From DATDCV01 sp036524155 (lineage in GTDB: Bacteria > Verrucomicrobiota > Verrucomicrobiia > Limisphaerales > UBA8199), in the NCBI GenBank assembly GCA_036524155.1, contig DATDCV010000145.1, positions 1 through 23,494 on the forward strand: 23,494 nt of DNA, written 5' to 3'. The translations under genes were made by a program, and so were the position numbers. This document shows positions 15,224-23,494 of this stretch, piece by piece. The notes below the pieces were generated by a model. It did not search any database. It was given only the letters and a program-made list of their open reading frames with translations, and was not told the DNA's origin. Position 1 is the stretch's first letter. The number at the start of each line of letters is the position of its first letter.

Positions 15224-18200
15224 TCACCGAGCCGCTCCTTGCGCGTCGGCGTCCTGGAGCGCCACGGCCCGCAATAGCTTCAGCCGCCCATCCTCGGTGA
15301 GAACCGCCAGGCTGTTGCCGTCCGGTGTGAACAAAACGCGCACCACCGCGCTGTCCTGTTGGAGGCTCCCGATGTCCAGACGGGGCTCTCTCCCGTTCCA
15401 AAACCTGACCGTGCCGTCTCTGCTGCCGCTGGCCAGGGTTCTTCCATCCGGGAGGGAGAAGTCCAGCGACAGGATGGCTGCTTTATGGTGTGACACCGAA
15501 GTCGGTGCCGCCTTGAGGTTGGCAGCCTTCCAGAGCTTGATCGTCGCCGCGCCGCAGCCCGAGGCGATCCACTTTTCGTCGGGTGAATACGCCAGGGCGC
15601 AGACCGCGCCGCGGTGCTGGTCACCATCGTTGCCCAGCAGTTTCTCCTGTGTCCGGAGGTCCCATACGATCATGGACCGATCTCGGCTCCCACTCACCAG
15701 CTTGTCACTGCGCGGAGAAAATGCGAGCGAGAGCACCGCATGTAGATCCGTTTCCCCGAGCCTGACCGTGGACGTCCGGTTCGTGTAGAGACTCTGGCCG
15801 TTCGGAGAGAATCCAATCGCCAGAATCCGCCCCGGATGAGTTTGCCACGCCCGAACCGTCTTGCCCGAACCGATGTCCACTAATTGGATGGTGCCATCCT
15901 CGTGTCCGAACGCGGCAAGTTTCCGGTCGGCGGAAAGATCCACGGCGGTAACGTCGTCGAGCCGGCCGCCAAAATCGAGGATTTGGCGCACCGTGTTTGC
16001 GCTCACGTTCCACCACTGGGGTATTTCCTTGCTCGTGAACGTCAGGAGATCTTCACCGTCGCGTGAAAAGCCCAGGACGTGGCTTGCTCCTTCGAGTGTG
16101 CCGACGAGCCGCAAATCTTTCACCTCAAAAACCTTTACCACGTCGTTTGTGCAGGCGACTGCTAGGAGACGGCTGTCCGGCGAGAAAGTGAAGTTGCCCC
16201 ACGCGTTGGAGGACAACCCGTCGATGCCTTCGGAAGCAGGAACGGCGCCCGGATCCCACAGCGTCACGCTGCTGTTTCGTCCTCCACTGGCTAACCTCCT
16301 GCCATCCGGCGAAAACGCGAGCGACCACACCACGCCGATCGGTCTGTGAATCGGCCCCGGTTGCCTGCCGAGGGTCGCGACATTCCAAAGCTCAATGGTC
16401 TCGTCCGAACCGGCGGTCGCCATGGTTGTGCCGTCTGCAGAGAATGCCACCGCCAGCGTGGGCAGGTTGTGGGCTTCCTTCTTCGAATTTCTAGCAAGGC
16501 CCGGGTTCCAGATTCCCGCGGACGAATTCGCCGGGTCAGGCTCCGCGGTCCGGGGCGCGGGCGTTTCCCGGTCCAGAGTCTTGCATTCCCCGGTCTCCGT
16601 GTCCCACATCCGCACCCGCCCGTCGCTTCCTCCCACCGCAAGGGTGTTTCCAACCGGACAGAACGCCAGACACAGCACCGCCTGCCCGCTGTGCAAAGAC
16701 CGGAGCGCTTTCTCCGTCCCAACCTCCCAAACGGTGACGCTTTCCTTCCAGTTCTGAGTGGCTTCTGCCGGTTCTACCACCGCGAGTGCCTTCCCGTCAT
16801 AGCTGATCGCTACCAGAGCGCCCCACCCGTAATCGGAACGGCGGCGGCCCTTCCCGGGCTTGGTGAATTTCACGCGTCCGCTGGCTGCGTCGAGGACCCT
16901 TAATATATCCTCCCGATCTATGGTCACCACGCTTTGCCCGTCGCCCGCAACTGCAACCAGTTCACCAGCGTCAGGAATCGTCCGAACCACCTCACCGGTC
17001 CTGGGCCGACAGATCCGGATGACACCGTCCCGCGTGCCGAAAATGTAAAATTCCCCGTGGCTGCAAAACCCGCCCAACCCGGAGACATTGGTCACCGTCA
17101 GCAACTCCTTTTCCCGGTGAGCAACCTCCCACAACCGGAGGACGTTGTTCCAGTAATAGGTCGCCAGGATCCTTGAGTCCGGGGAAAAGCACATTGCCCC
17201 GGCCACCTGCTCCCGGCGGGGGAAGCTGATGTCGTTGCCGGGGTGACAGAGACGCCACAGGTGCCGCCATTCGAACCCCCGGAGTTCCTCCTCCGCGCCA
17301 TTAGGTCTCTGGTCTTTCAGCAACGTTATGACCTCTTGTAGATTTCCTTCTCCCCACTCGTTATAGGCCGACTTCATGGCGGTGTCATACGACACTCGGC
17401 GGAGCTGTACCCCTCGGTCATCCGCGCGTTGCCGCTCCGCTTCGGCCCGTCGCCACTGCCAGGCAATCAGCGAGGTCCCGGTTAGCAGGAGTATGAGAGT
17501 AGCGCCGGCCAGTGCAGCCACCTTCGGTTCGCGCCGGCACCAACGCACAAGCTTGTAAGCTTTGCCGGCCGGTCGGGCCACGATTGGTTCGTTGTGGAGA
17601 TAACGGCCCAACTCCTCCGCTAATTCTTGCGCGGTCTGGTAGCGGGCTTCACGAGCTTTCTGCAGGCATTTCAGACAAATCGTCTCCAGATCCCTTGGCA
17701 CCGCCGGATTCAGCAAGCGCAGCGAGATGGGTTCCGTTCTTTCGACCTGAAACAGTATGTCCGCCACGGCGTTCGCAAGGAACGGCGGGCGGCCCGTTAA
17801 CAGGCAATAGAGAATGGCGCCGAGGGAATAGACGTCGCTGGTTGGCCCAACCAACCCCGTTTCACCCCTCGCCTGTTCCGGCGGCAGGTATTGCGGGGAT
17901 CCGAGCACTTGGCCGGGGACCGTTAGATCAGCGTCCACGGTTGTCATCTTTGCGAGGCCAAAGTCGGTGACATGCGGCAAATCTTCGCGGTCGATCAACA
18001 CATTCGAGGGCTTGAGATCCCGGTGAAGAACCCCGTGCAGATGCGCGTGGTGGATGGCCTCGGCGATGGTCTTTACGTACCGCGCCGCCCTCCGGGCCGG
18101 CAGCGGTTTCTCCCGCACCAGGTCGGCCAGACTCTTCCCCTCGATGTAGTCCATCGAAAAGAAATGGAAGCCGTCCTGATGGCCAACCTCGTGCACCGTC

Positions 18201-18598
18201 ACTAGATTCGGATGGCGCAGGTTGGCGGCCGCTTTGGCCTCCACACGAAAGCGCTGCTGAAACTCCTCGCTCGCAAATTGGCCAAAAAGTATCATCTTGA
18301 CCGCTACCAACCGATCCAGGCCAGCCTGCCGTGCCTTGAAAACCACCCCCATGCCGCCGCGACCGATCTCTTCGAGCAGTTCGTAGTCGCCAAACCACCG
18401 CCGTACCGGGGACTCGGGTGCCGACCCCGACGCTCGAGTTGCTCCTCCTGGCGGAGAATAGTCTCCAAAGTCGGACGATGGCGCGAAAACGCGTCCGCTT
18501 CCAAGCATCGTGTCGATCAGGCACCTGGGGCAAAGCCCTTCGATCAGGCCATCCGGGAGGGTGGCTCCGCACTCTGGACACATTTTGACCGTGCTCAC
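15224..18598 (-). CDS. Ser/Thr protein kinase with zinc ribbon, TM helix and WD40 beta-propeller
   Basis: This 1124-residue transmembrane Hanks-type kinase phosphorylates Ser/Thr of unknown targets. Residues 7-26 hold a CPxC...CPxC zinc ribbon (Cys7, 10, 23, 26). The kinase domain spans about 71-335: glycine loop GRGGMG (79-84), Lys101, Glu120, HRDLKPSN (192-199) with catalytic Asp194, DFG (212-214) and LPPEQA (238-243). All catalytic residues are present. A TM helix lies at about 361-380, followed by a helical linker. From about 452 to the end are WD40 repeats (LAFSPDG..LASGGR....LWD and variants), likely one or two propellers outside the cytoplasm acting as a sensor or scaffold. The start is GTG at 18598 or ATG at 18583. 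It lies 85 bases after the sigma factor gene, probably in one operon. Confidence 0.94.
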   Translation of the reverse strand: MSTVKMCPECGATLPDGLIEGLCPRCLIDTMLGSGRVFAPSSDFGDYSPPGGATRASGSAPESPVRRWFGDYELLEEIGRGGMGVVFKARQAGLDRLVAVKMILFGQFASEEFQQRFRVEAKAAANLRHPNLVTVHEVGHQDGFHFFSMDYIEGKSLADLVREKPLPARRAARYVKTIAEAIHHAHLHGVLHRDLKPSNVLIDREDLPHVTDFGLAKMTTVDADLTVPGQVLGSPQYLPPEQARGETGLVGPTSDVYSLGAILYCLLTGRPPFLANAVADILFQVERTEPISLRLLNPAVPRDLETICLKCLQKAREARYQTAQELAEELGRYLHNEPIVARPAGKAYKLVRWCRREPKVAALAGATLILLLTGTSLIAWQWRRAEAERQRADDRGVQLRRVSYDTAMKSAYNEWGEGNLQEVITLLKDQRPNGAEEELRGFEWRHLWRLCHPGNDISFPRREQVAGAMCFSPDSRILATYYWNNVLRLWEVAHREKELLTVTNVSGLGGFCSHGEFYIFGTRDGVIRICRPRTGEVVRTIPDAGELVAVAGDGQSVVTIDREDILRVLDAASGRVKFTKPGKGRRRSDYGWGALVAISYDGKALAVVEPAEATQNWKESVTVWEVGTEKALRSLHSGQAVLCLAFCPVGNTLAVGGSDGRVRMWDTETGECKTLDRETPAPRTAEPDPANSSAGIWNPGLARNSKKEAHNLPTLAVAFSADGTTMATAGSDETIELWNVATLGRQPGPIHRPIGVVWSLAFSPDGRRLASGGRNSSVTLWDPGAVPASEGIDGLSSNAWGNFTFSPDSRLLAVACTNDVVKVFEVKDLRLVGTLEGASHVLGFSRDGEDLLTFTSKEIPQWWNVSANTVRQILDFGGRLDDVTAVDLSADRKLAAFGHEDGTIQLVDIGSGKTVRAWQTHPGRILAIGFSPNGQSLYTNRTSTVRLGETDLHAVLSLAFSPRSDKLVSGSRDRSMIVWDLRTQEKLLGNDGDQHRGAVCALAYSPDEKWIASGCGAATIKLWKAANLKAAPTSVSHHKAAILSLDFSLPDGRTLASGSRDGTVRFWNGREPRLDIGSLQQDSAVVRVLFTPDGNSLAVLTEDGRLKLLRAVALQDADAQGAAR

Positions 18599-18683
18599 TT
18601 TACAATGGCGCGAGGTGACTCCGCGTACCTGTTACAGAAGCAAACCGCCGTCGGGATTACAGCATCACCGGCCTGCTATCTGG

Positions 18684-19424
18684 TCACCGGTTGATCACGC
18701 TGAACAGGTGGCGCATCTCTTCTTCGATCTCGGCAGGCTGATCTACGGTGCCGGCGACAACCGCCCGCAACAACTCGCCATAACGCTTGCGCATCCGGTG
18801 CACCGCCACCGCTATCGTACCCGGCGCTATCCCCATCTCGAGCGCCACGGCCCCGTAAGTCCCCGGGTCTGCCCCGCCCGCCAAAAAGCACTTCAGCCTC
18901 TCAAACCACTCCCCCTTTCCCGCCGCGGCATATTCCTGTTTCAAGTTGACCATCGCCCGGTCAAGCACCGCCAACGCCCACTCGCGATCGTACGCCTCTT
19001 CCGGGTTGGATCCGCCGAGCGATTCAACCAGGCCCCGGCCCTCCGTCTCCTCATCCAGCGACACGAATGCGACGTTGCCCCCGCGTTTTTCGGCACGGGC
19101 GCGGTCCCATTCATTCGCCAGGAAGTGTTTGAGCGCCGCCAGCAGAAAACAACGAAACCTGCCCTTCAGCGGATGAACATCGGCCAGAAAGTGCTTCTGC
19201 AGGAACCTCGAGAAGAACTCCTGTGTTAGGTCCTCTGCGTCCGTCACCGACAGGCCCTGCCGGCAGATGTACGTGTAGAGTGGCCGCCAATACGTTCGGC
19301 ATAGCTTCTCCAGCGCGTCTTGAGCCAGCGGCGACGGCGTCCCCGCCGCCGCCAGCACTACGCTCCAGTGCGTCGCCGTGAATTGCCCCGCATTCCCGGT
19401 CGGCAGTGATCGTGAAACCGGCAT
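18684..19424 (-). CDS. ECF-type RNA polymerase sigma factor
   Basis: With the ATG at 19424 the protein has 246 residues; a GTG at 19457 would add 11. The ATG is preferred because a G-rich stretch (GGGGTGGG) lies just upstream and because the possible promoter covers the earlier start. Region sigma2 includes LCRTYWRPLYTYICRQG and DAEDLTQEFFSRFL, with the basic/aromatic FRCFLLAALKHFLANEWDR after it. Region sigma4 is the helix-turn-helix YGAVALEMGIAPGTIAVAVHRMRKRYGELL near the C-terminus. Insertions between the two make it longer than a minimal ECF factor (about 180-200). ECF factors of this type are known beside Ser/Thr kinases in Planctomycetes and Verrucomicrobia, where phosphorylation may replace an anti-sigma factor. 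No anti-sigma gene is visible. It is followed by the kinase gene on the same strand. Confidence 0.92.
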   Translation of the reverse strand: MPVSRSLPTGNAGQFTATHWSVVLAAAGTPSPLAQDALEKLCRTYWRPLYTYICRQGLSVTDAEDLTQEFFSRFLQKHFLADVHPLKGRFRCFLLAALKHFLANEWDRARAEKRGGNVAFVSLDEETEGRGLVESLGGSNPEEAYDREWALAVLDRAMVNLKQEYAAAGKGEWFERLKCFLAGGADPGTYGAVALEMGIAPGTIAVAVHRMRKRYGELLRAVVAGTVDQPAEIEEEMRHLFSVINR

Positions 19425-19448
19425 AACCCACCCCGTGATGGCTGTGAT

Positions 19449-19476
19449 GTAATACACTAATATGGAGCATTAGCAA
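19449..19476 (-). promoter_or_regulatory. Possible promoter of the sigma factor-kinase operon
   Basis: On the minus strand TTGCTA (19476-19471) and TATTAC (19454-19449) are 16 bases apart. Transcription would start about 18 bases before ATG 19424. A 5-bp inverted repeat with a 7-base centre (19457-19473) lies between and over these elements and could be a regulator site. Both are guesses from short matches. Confidence 0.3.
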
Positions 19477-19868
19477 GTATAACGCAAGCAGCTCGCACGG
19501 CTTCACCGCCGCGACCCTGCGCCTGAGCCCGAATGGGCTGAACTCCACCCCCTCATGGCCTTTGCAGCCGCAGACTGGCAGCGTCGACTATAGTGATGCG
19601 TTGGCCCCAGGCTCTTGGATTCCGCTGGGCGGTTTCTTCTTTCTCGAAAAAGGTCCTTACCATACCCGCATCAATCCAACTAACGTCCACCGTTTCTACC
19701 GCTTGCATTATCGGTGAATACGGAAGCGGAGACTCAAGCACTGCGGACTTGACACGGCTGGCGCGCTTGCCAGGCTCTCCGCATCCCGCGGGCGTTGCGA
19801 GTGCAGCATCGGGGTTTCCTTTATTACGTCAGCTATCGGAGGCGAGCGGCAGGAGCGAAACTTCGTCG
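19477..19868. other. Divergent intergenic region, no supported gene
   Basis: About 390 bases between the sigma factor and the plus-strand membrane protein gene. It is open in the frame of the downstream gene back to 19593, but the translation has no hydrophobic core or motif and starts from an unlikely Met-Met. A 62-codon minus-strand frame (19553-19741) is also open and cannot be supported. The DNA may hold a decayed or dispersed sequence. Confidence 0.4.
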
Positions 19869-21365
19869 ATGAAGTCCACGCGACAAAACATGAAGGCGAG
19901 CGGCAGCGATGAAGGTGTCGGGGAGCGGACGGCTGCACCCGGGGCGCGAACTTACCTGCGATTGGATATCCTGACGGCAGTAGCCGTAGTCATTGGGCTG
20001 GTGCTGGTTCTGGCAACAAGCCGAGCGCGGAGAACAGAGCAATTCCTGGCGCAATTGCGAGCCAAAGGCGAGAAACTTACCTACCGTGAACTTACTGGGG
20101 GAGATTCGGCGATTACCAACCCAGCCCCTCAGGTTGTCACCAACGCCGCCAACGCATTCGAGGCTCTCGACTATTCCGCGTCAGACTTGGATTTTTCATT
20201 TTTCCCCAGGCCCGGTCGCATGCGCGTGGCTTGGAAGCAAGCCGCGGTACCGGATAAACGGCCGGGCAAAACGGTTCGCTGGGAGGAATTGGCTAATTAC
20301 CTCCAACGAGCGAGCGAGCCGCTCGAGGCGCTTCGTGAGGTGTTGACCACCGCGCCGCCGGAATGGGGGCGAAGGACCAATCACTCCCAGGCGTCGTTAC
20401 AAAATTTTTCCAGTATCGATTGCGCGCGGTGGTTGTGTGCCGCGACGATCAGCGAGTTGCACGCCAACCAGCTTGAGCTCGCCTTGCGGGACCTCGAGGT
20501 GCTAGGGGCGCTAGTGCGGGCCGACACGCTGGATTACAGCCTGATCAGTGCCATAGTCCGCACGGGCGTGGGCCACCTCGGGCTCTGGGCTACCTGGCAG
20601 GCCGGGCAGGCTGAAGGTTGGTCCGACCAGCAACTCGAGCGGCTACAGCGAACCTGGGCGGATCTTGACCTCCCCGAGGCGGTAGAACATGGCCTACTGG
20701 GAGAGAGAGTGTGCGGGATAGGCTATTGGGAGCAGTTCCGCCGCTCGGACCGCAGGCAGGTGATGGGTCTTTTCACGGGTTCACCCCAGGCCCGCGGGAG
20801 CTATAAAACGGCACTTCGACTGTGGGTTGCCTGGCCAGCCTATAAAATCACGAGCATGGACGCCGATGAAGTACTCTATCTCGACACGATGGGGGGCGCG
20901 ATAGACGAGGCCAGGCAAATCCGCGCTCATCGACCCTGGGACCGGAGAAAGTCAAAAGCTGCCTTTGCAGCCAGGATAAACCAGACCACCCGCCCTTTGA
21001 CCCGGTGGCGTTACACCCTCAGCGGGGCGTTTTTGCCCAATTACACGGAGGTGCTCGAACACGCGGTGAGGACTGAAACTCTGCGGCAGCTCACTCTGAC
21101 CGCGATTGCCATAAAACGATACCACCTGCGCCACCACTCGCCACCACCGGATTTGGCGGCACTCGTGCCGGAGTTCCTGAAGTCACCAACTTACGACCCG
21201 ATGAGCGGGGGACCGCTGCGATATCGGCCTGGCGAGAACGGCGAGTTCCTGCTCTACTCGATCGGTGAGGACGGGCAGGACGATGGCGGCGACCCCAGAC
21301 CGTCGGCAGGGTCGAAACTCGATCTGTGGGAAGGACGAGACGCCGTTTTTCCGAGCGCGGAGTGA
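19869..21365 (+). CDS. Single-pass membrane protein of unknown function with a pseudopilin-like C-terminal tail
   Basis: The chosen start gives 498 residues. The frame is open for a further 92 codons upstream, but that stretch does not look like protein. A TM helix (about 33-50, DILTAVAVVIGLVLVLA) follows a short polar N-terminus, so most of the protein probably lies outside the cytoplasm. The middle (about 60-410) is mainly helical, with many Trp, Leu and Arg, and is not recognised. The last 60 residues, DLAALVPEFLKSPTYDPMSG, then PLRYR, FLLYSIGEDGQDDGGD, match the tail seen in many verrucomicrobial and acidobacterial proteins and resemble the C-terminal part of GspG-type pseudopilins. There is no N-terminal prepilin site. 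A GGAG-like stretch lies 14-18 bases before ATG 19869; ATG 19890 is the alternative. Function is not assigned. Confidence 0.75.
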   Translation: MKSTRQNMKASGSDEGVGERTAAPGARTYLRLDILTAVAVVIGLVLVLATSRARRTEQFLAQLRAKGEKLTYRELTGGDSAITNPAPQVVTNAANAFEALDYSASDLDFSFFPRPGRMRVAWKQAAVPDKRPGKTVRWEELANYLQRASEPLEALREVLTTAPPEWGRRTNHSQASLQNFSSIDCARWLCAATISELHANQLELALRDLEVLGALVRADTLDYSLISAIVRTGVGHLGLWATWQAGQAEGWSDQQLERLQRTWADLDLPEAVEHGLLGERVCGIGYWEQFRRSDRRQVMGLFTGSPQARGSYKTALRLWVAWPAYKITSMDADEVLYLDTMGGAIDEARQIRAHRPWDRRKSKAAFAARINQTTRPLTRWRYTLSGAFLPNYTEVLEHAVRTETLRQLTLTAIAIKRYHLRHHSPPPDLAALVPEFLKSPTYDPMSGGPLRYRPGENGEFLLYSIGEDGQDDGGDPRPSAGSKLDLWEGRDAVFPSAE

Positions 21366-21602
21366 TTGGAGTGGGGAGTCACATGATGCGAATGGTCTGC
21401 ACAGAATCACGGCCCCATATCCCCGTCCACGCCTCACTTTGGCCTTCAGCCTTTCTGCGCCGTAGCGGGTTTTACGCTTAACTCATTACGGATCGCAGGC
21501 CGCGCTCGGAGAAGAACATCTTCCCTCGAACTGTCGCTTCTCACCCGAAAGCTGGAGCAACCGGCATTGAAATGGGGTGGCCGTCATGATTTACTGCACC
21601 GG

Positions 21603-23030
21603 ATGGCGAAACCGGTCAAATCGCAGTGGGATTTTGGCGAGCTGTTCCCTCCCGAACAGGTGCGTAAGGTGCTGTCGGTGACGGAACTGACCGGGCAGAT
21701 CCGCCGGCTCCTCGAGAAAGAGGTCGGTGAGGTGTGGGTGACGGGTGAGGTCACAAATCTCAGGGCACAGGCTTCCGGTCATATCTATTTCACGCTGAAA
21801 GACGCGGGTGCGCAGCTCAATTGTGTATTGTTTCGCGGGGAGATCCAGCTTGACCGTTCGCTCTTGCAGGACGGGCGCAAGGTGATCCTGCGGGGCGAGT
21901 TGACAGTGTACGAGCCGCGGGGGCAGTACCAGTTGCGAGTCGTGTCTGTCGAGTTGCATGGGATCGGCGCGCTTCAGGCTGCTTTCGAGAAACTGAAGGG
22001 AAAACTGAAGGCGGAAGGCCTTTTTGCCTCTGAACGGAAGCGGCCGATTCCAGAGTTCCCGGCCCGCATTGGGCTGGTGACCTCGGAGACCGGAGCGGCG
22101 ATTCGGGATGTGCTCCACGTGGTGCAACGGCGGAATCCTTCATTGCAGATAGTCCTGGCACCGTGCCGCGTGCAGGGGGATGGGGCCGCGGCGGAGATCG
22201 CGACCGCAATTCGGCTATTGAACGAGTTTCACGCGCAGCAGATCGCGGCGGGTGATCAAGGCGCGCCCCTGGGCTTGATCCTGGTCACGCGCGGGGGCGG
22301 CAGCCTGGAAGATCTTTGGGCGTTCAATGAGGAAGCGGTGGCGCGAGCGATATTCCATTCGATACTGCCCGTGGTGTCCGCGGTCGGACACGAGATCGAT
22401 TTCACGATCAGCGATTTCGTGGCGGACTTGAGGGCGGCGACGCCGAGCGCGGCGGCTGAGATTATCACCGAGGGCGTTTATTCCAGCGTTGAGTTTGTCT
22501 GGGGCGCCGGCGAGCGGATGAGCCATTTGTTTTGGCAAGGTTGGGAGGACAAGACGGCTGCGTTGGATCAAATGAGACAGCGGTTGGGCCGGCTGCATCC
22601 GCGGCGGCGGGTTGATGAGTGGTTGCAGCGCCTGGATGATTTGCAGACCAGCTTGCGGCGGTGTGCAAGCCACGGCGCCCGGCAGCAACGGGTCGCTTTT
22701 GAAAACCTGGCAACCCGCCTCGCGCGGGTGCGGCCGGGCGTCATCCTGAAACAAAGGAGTGAGCTTTTGCGACAAGCCACCCAGCGCCTGTCCGAGCTGG
22801 CGCGACATCGGGCTCGCGAAGCGCAGAACCGGTGGGCGACACTGAATGCGCGCTTGCGCCTGCTGGGGCCGGAGCAGGTGCTGGCACGCGGCTATTCGAT
22901 TACGATGGACTCTGAGAGCGGGGCGGTGTTGCGGGATGCTGCCCAGGTGAAAGCCGGCCAGCGTTTGAAGACGCGGCTAAAAGCGGGCGAGGTCCAGAGC
23001 AGGGTGGAAAAAGAGCATTCGCCGAAATAA
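21603..23030 (+). CDS. xseA: Exodeoxyribonuclease VII large subunit (XseA)
   Basis: This is the catalytic subunit of exonuclease VII, which degrades single-stranded DNA from both ends together with the small subunit XseB. From the ATG at 21603 it has 475 residues, near the E. coli length (456). The OB-fold is at about 25-120 (VLSVTELTGQIRRLLE, VWVTGEVTNLR, GHIYFTLKD, VILRGELTVYEPRGQYQL). The catalytic part follows: FPARIGLVTSETGAAIRDVL, ILVTRGGGSLEDLWAFN, VVSAVGHEIDFTISDFVADLRAATPSAAAE. A long helical region (about 290-420) and the closing GPEQVLARGYSI segment are as in the family. A TTG at 21567 with GGAG ten bases upstream would add 12 residues and cannot be excluded. xseB, often adjacent, is not within the remaining 464 bases. 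The 237-base gap upstream (21366-21602) holds nothing I recognise. Confidence 0.96.
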   Translation: MAKPVKSQWDFGELFPPEQVRKVLSVTELTGQIRRLLEKEVGEVWVTGEVTNLRAQASGHIYFTLKDAGAQLNCVLFRGEIQLDRSLLQDGRKVILRGELTVYEPRGQYQLRVVSVELHGIGALQAAFEKLKGKLKAEGLFASERKRPIPEFPARIGLVTSETGAAIRDVLHVVQRRNPSLQIVLAPCRVQGDGAAAEIATAIRLLNEFHAQQIAAGDQGAPLGLILVTRGGGSLEDLWAFNEEAVARAIFHSILPVVSAVGHEIDFTISDFVADLRAATPSAAAEIITEGVYSSVEFVWGAGERMSHLFWQGWEDKTAALDQMRQRLGRLHPRRRVDEWLQRLDDLQTSLRRCASHGARQQRVAFENLATRLARVRPGVILKQRSELLRQATQRLSELARHRAREAQNRWATLNARLRLLGPEQVLARGYSITMDSESGAVLRDAAQVKAGQRLKTRLKAGEVQSRVEKEHSPK

Positions 23031-23150
23031 TAATTCCGCGCTTTGACCCCCTGAACCTTTTGCATCGTCAGCGCTCGCAGGTTCTCCTCCCCCCAGAGGC
23101 GGGGCGGGGTACACCGCATGGCCGCCACTGCTTACAGTGCCCCGGCTGCT

Positions 23151-23230
23151 TTCTCCCTCTCCTCCTCTGGAGGAGAGGGCTGGGGAGAGGAGGCCCTTGG
23201 TTTCTTCCGCAGACCGGTTCATGCGAAGGT
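23151..23230. repeat. Palindromic dispersed repeat, copy B
   Basis: The first 46 bases are identical to 1-46, and similarity continues with scattered changes to about 23230. The 11-bp perfect hairpin is at 23155-23165 with 23169-23179. It lies about 120 bases after xseA. Positions 23031-23150 hold nothing recognisable. Confidence 0.78.
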
Positions 23231-23317
23231 TAAGCCAGGGGCGGACACGGATAGCGACAGGAAGTCGAGGCACCATTTTTACACGTTTTTGGTACCCCCT
23301 CAGTCTTGGGTCGGAGC

Positions 23318-23377
23318 GCCGAGTTGCACTCGGCTTACCATAGGCCGTCGGCTCGCTTAAGCCGATTAGAAATCGGC
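23318..23377. repeat. Pair of hairpins of a REP-like element
   Basis: Two perfect hairpins lie close together: 23318-23323 with 23329-23334 (6 bp, 5-base loop) and 23361-23367 with 23371-23377 (7 bp, 3-base loop). Both arms share the motif GCCGA. Paired short GC-rich hairpins of this kind are typical of dispersed intergenic elements. No second copy is visible here. Confidence 0.5.
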
Positions 23378-23381
23378 GCTC

Positions 23382-23494
23382 GTGTGTCCGGCAGGTGCTG
23401 AGCCTCTCGGGGTGAAAGGTCCCCGACGGGGAGATGACGACAACCGAAGCGGAAGCCAGGAGTCAACCCGCGAGGGAACTCCGAAAGGGCGGAA
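23382..23494 (+). mobile_element. 5' end of a group II intron (partial, cut by the window end)
   Basis: The sequence starts with GTGTGTCCGGC, fitting the GUGYG 5' splice-site consensus of bacterial group II introns. It continues with a hairpin (23407-23412 with 23421-23426) whose loop region reads GGTGAAAGGTCC, a hallmark of intron domain I, then AACCGAAGCGGAAGCC and further A-rich internal loops. Only 113 bases are inside the window, so domains II-VI and any reverse transcriptase gene would lie to the right. The start is 4 bases after a hairpin, as in introns that target terminator-like stem-loops. Plus orientation is inferred from the 5' motif. Confidence 0.65.

Noticed and set aside
19553..19741. 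62-codon minus-strand frame as a gene or transposase remnant
   Set aside because: No motif, start signal or neighbour supports a gene, and no transposase feature can be seen.
22215..22808. 197-codon minus-strand frame inside xseA
   Set aside because: XseA motifs are present on the plus strand over the same bases, so this is a shadow frame.
23118..23360. Two small plus-strand frames over the right-hand repeat
   Set aside because: They are translations of the palindromic repeat and its hairpins, a common source of false short proteins.

Overview
The window looks like a chromosomal segment of a high-GC member of the Verrucomicrobiota, probably of the Pedosphaera/Limisphaera type. The basis is family content: a secreted DUF1080 protein, a prepilin-like segment of the Verrucomicrobia/Planctomycetes kind, an ECF sigma factor next to a zinc-ribbon/kinase/WD40 protein, and weak Shine-Dalgarno sites at most genes. 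The placement is inference. No rRNA, tRNA or CRISPR array was seen.

Layout. Positions 1-80 hold one copy of a palindromic dispersed repeat. trpC (166-1035, +) follows and overlaps, tail to tail, a secreted two-domain hydrolase/alpha-toroid protein (986-4066, -). Upstream of the latter on the same strand is a short, archaeal-type thymidylate synthase (4103-4942, -). A 303-base gap leads to a 2552-residue membrane-anchored protein (5246-12904, +), then a secreted DUF1080 protein (13011-14198, +) with a clear intrinsic terminator. A minus-strand group follows: a secreted DUF3455 protein (14471-15073, with its own terminator), a Ser/Thr kinase with a WD40 propeller (15224-18598) and an ECF-type sigma factor (18684-19424). 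The last two look like a sigma-kinase signalling pair. A plus-strand single-pass membrane protein of unknown function (19869-21365) and xseA (21603-23030) come next. The right end carries a second copy of the dispersed repeat, two further hairpins, and what appears to be the 5' end of a group II intron cut off by the window edge.

The most unusual object is the 2552-residue protein. It is an internal duplication: each half has four related beta-rich modules, and each half ends in the same short FxF...VL element followed by membrane segments. Between the halves lies a degenerate type IV prepilin-like region that has lost the conserved Glu of the cleavage site and the His of the C-terminal H-X9-DG motif. 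Where the second half should begin there is a buried signal-peptide-like segment. This reads as a fusion of two paralogous membrane proteins, with a pilin-like gene captured in the first. Its function is unknown.
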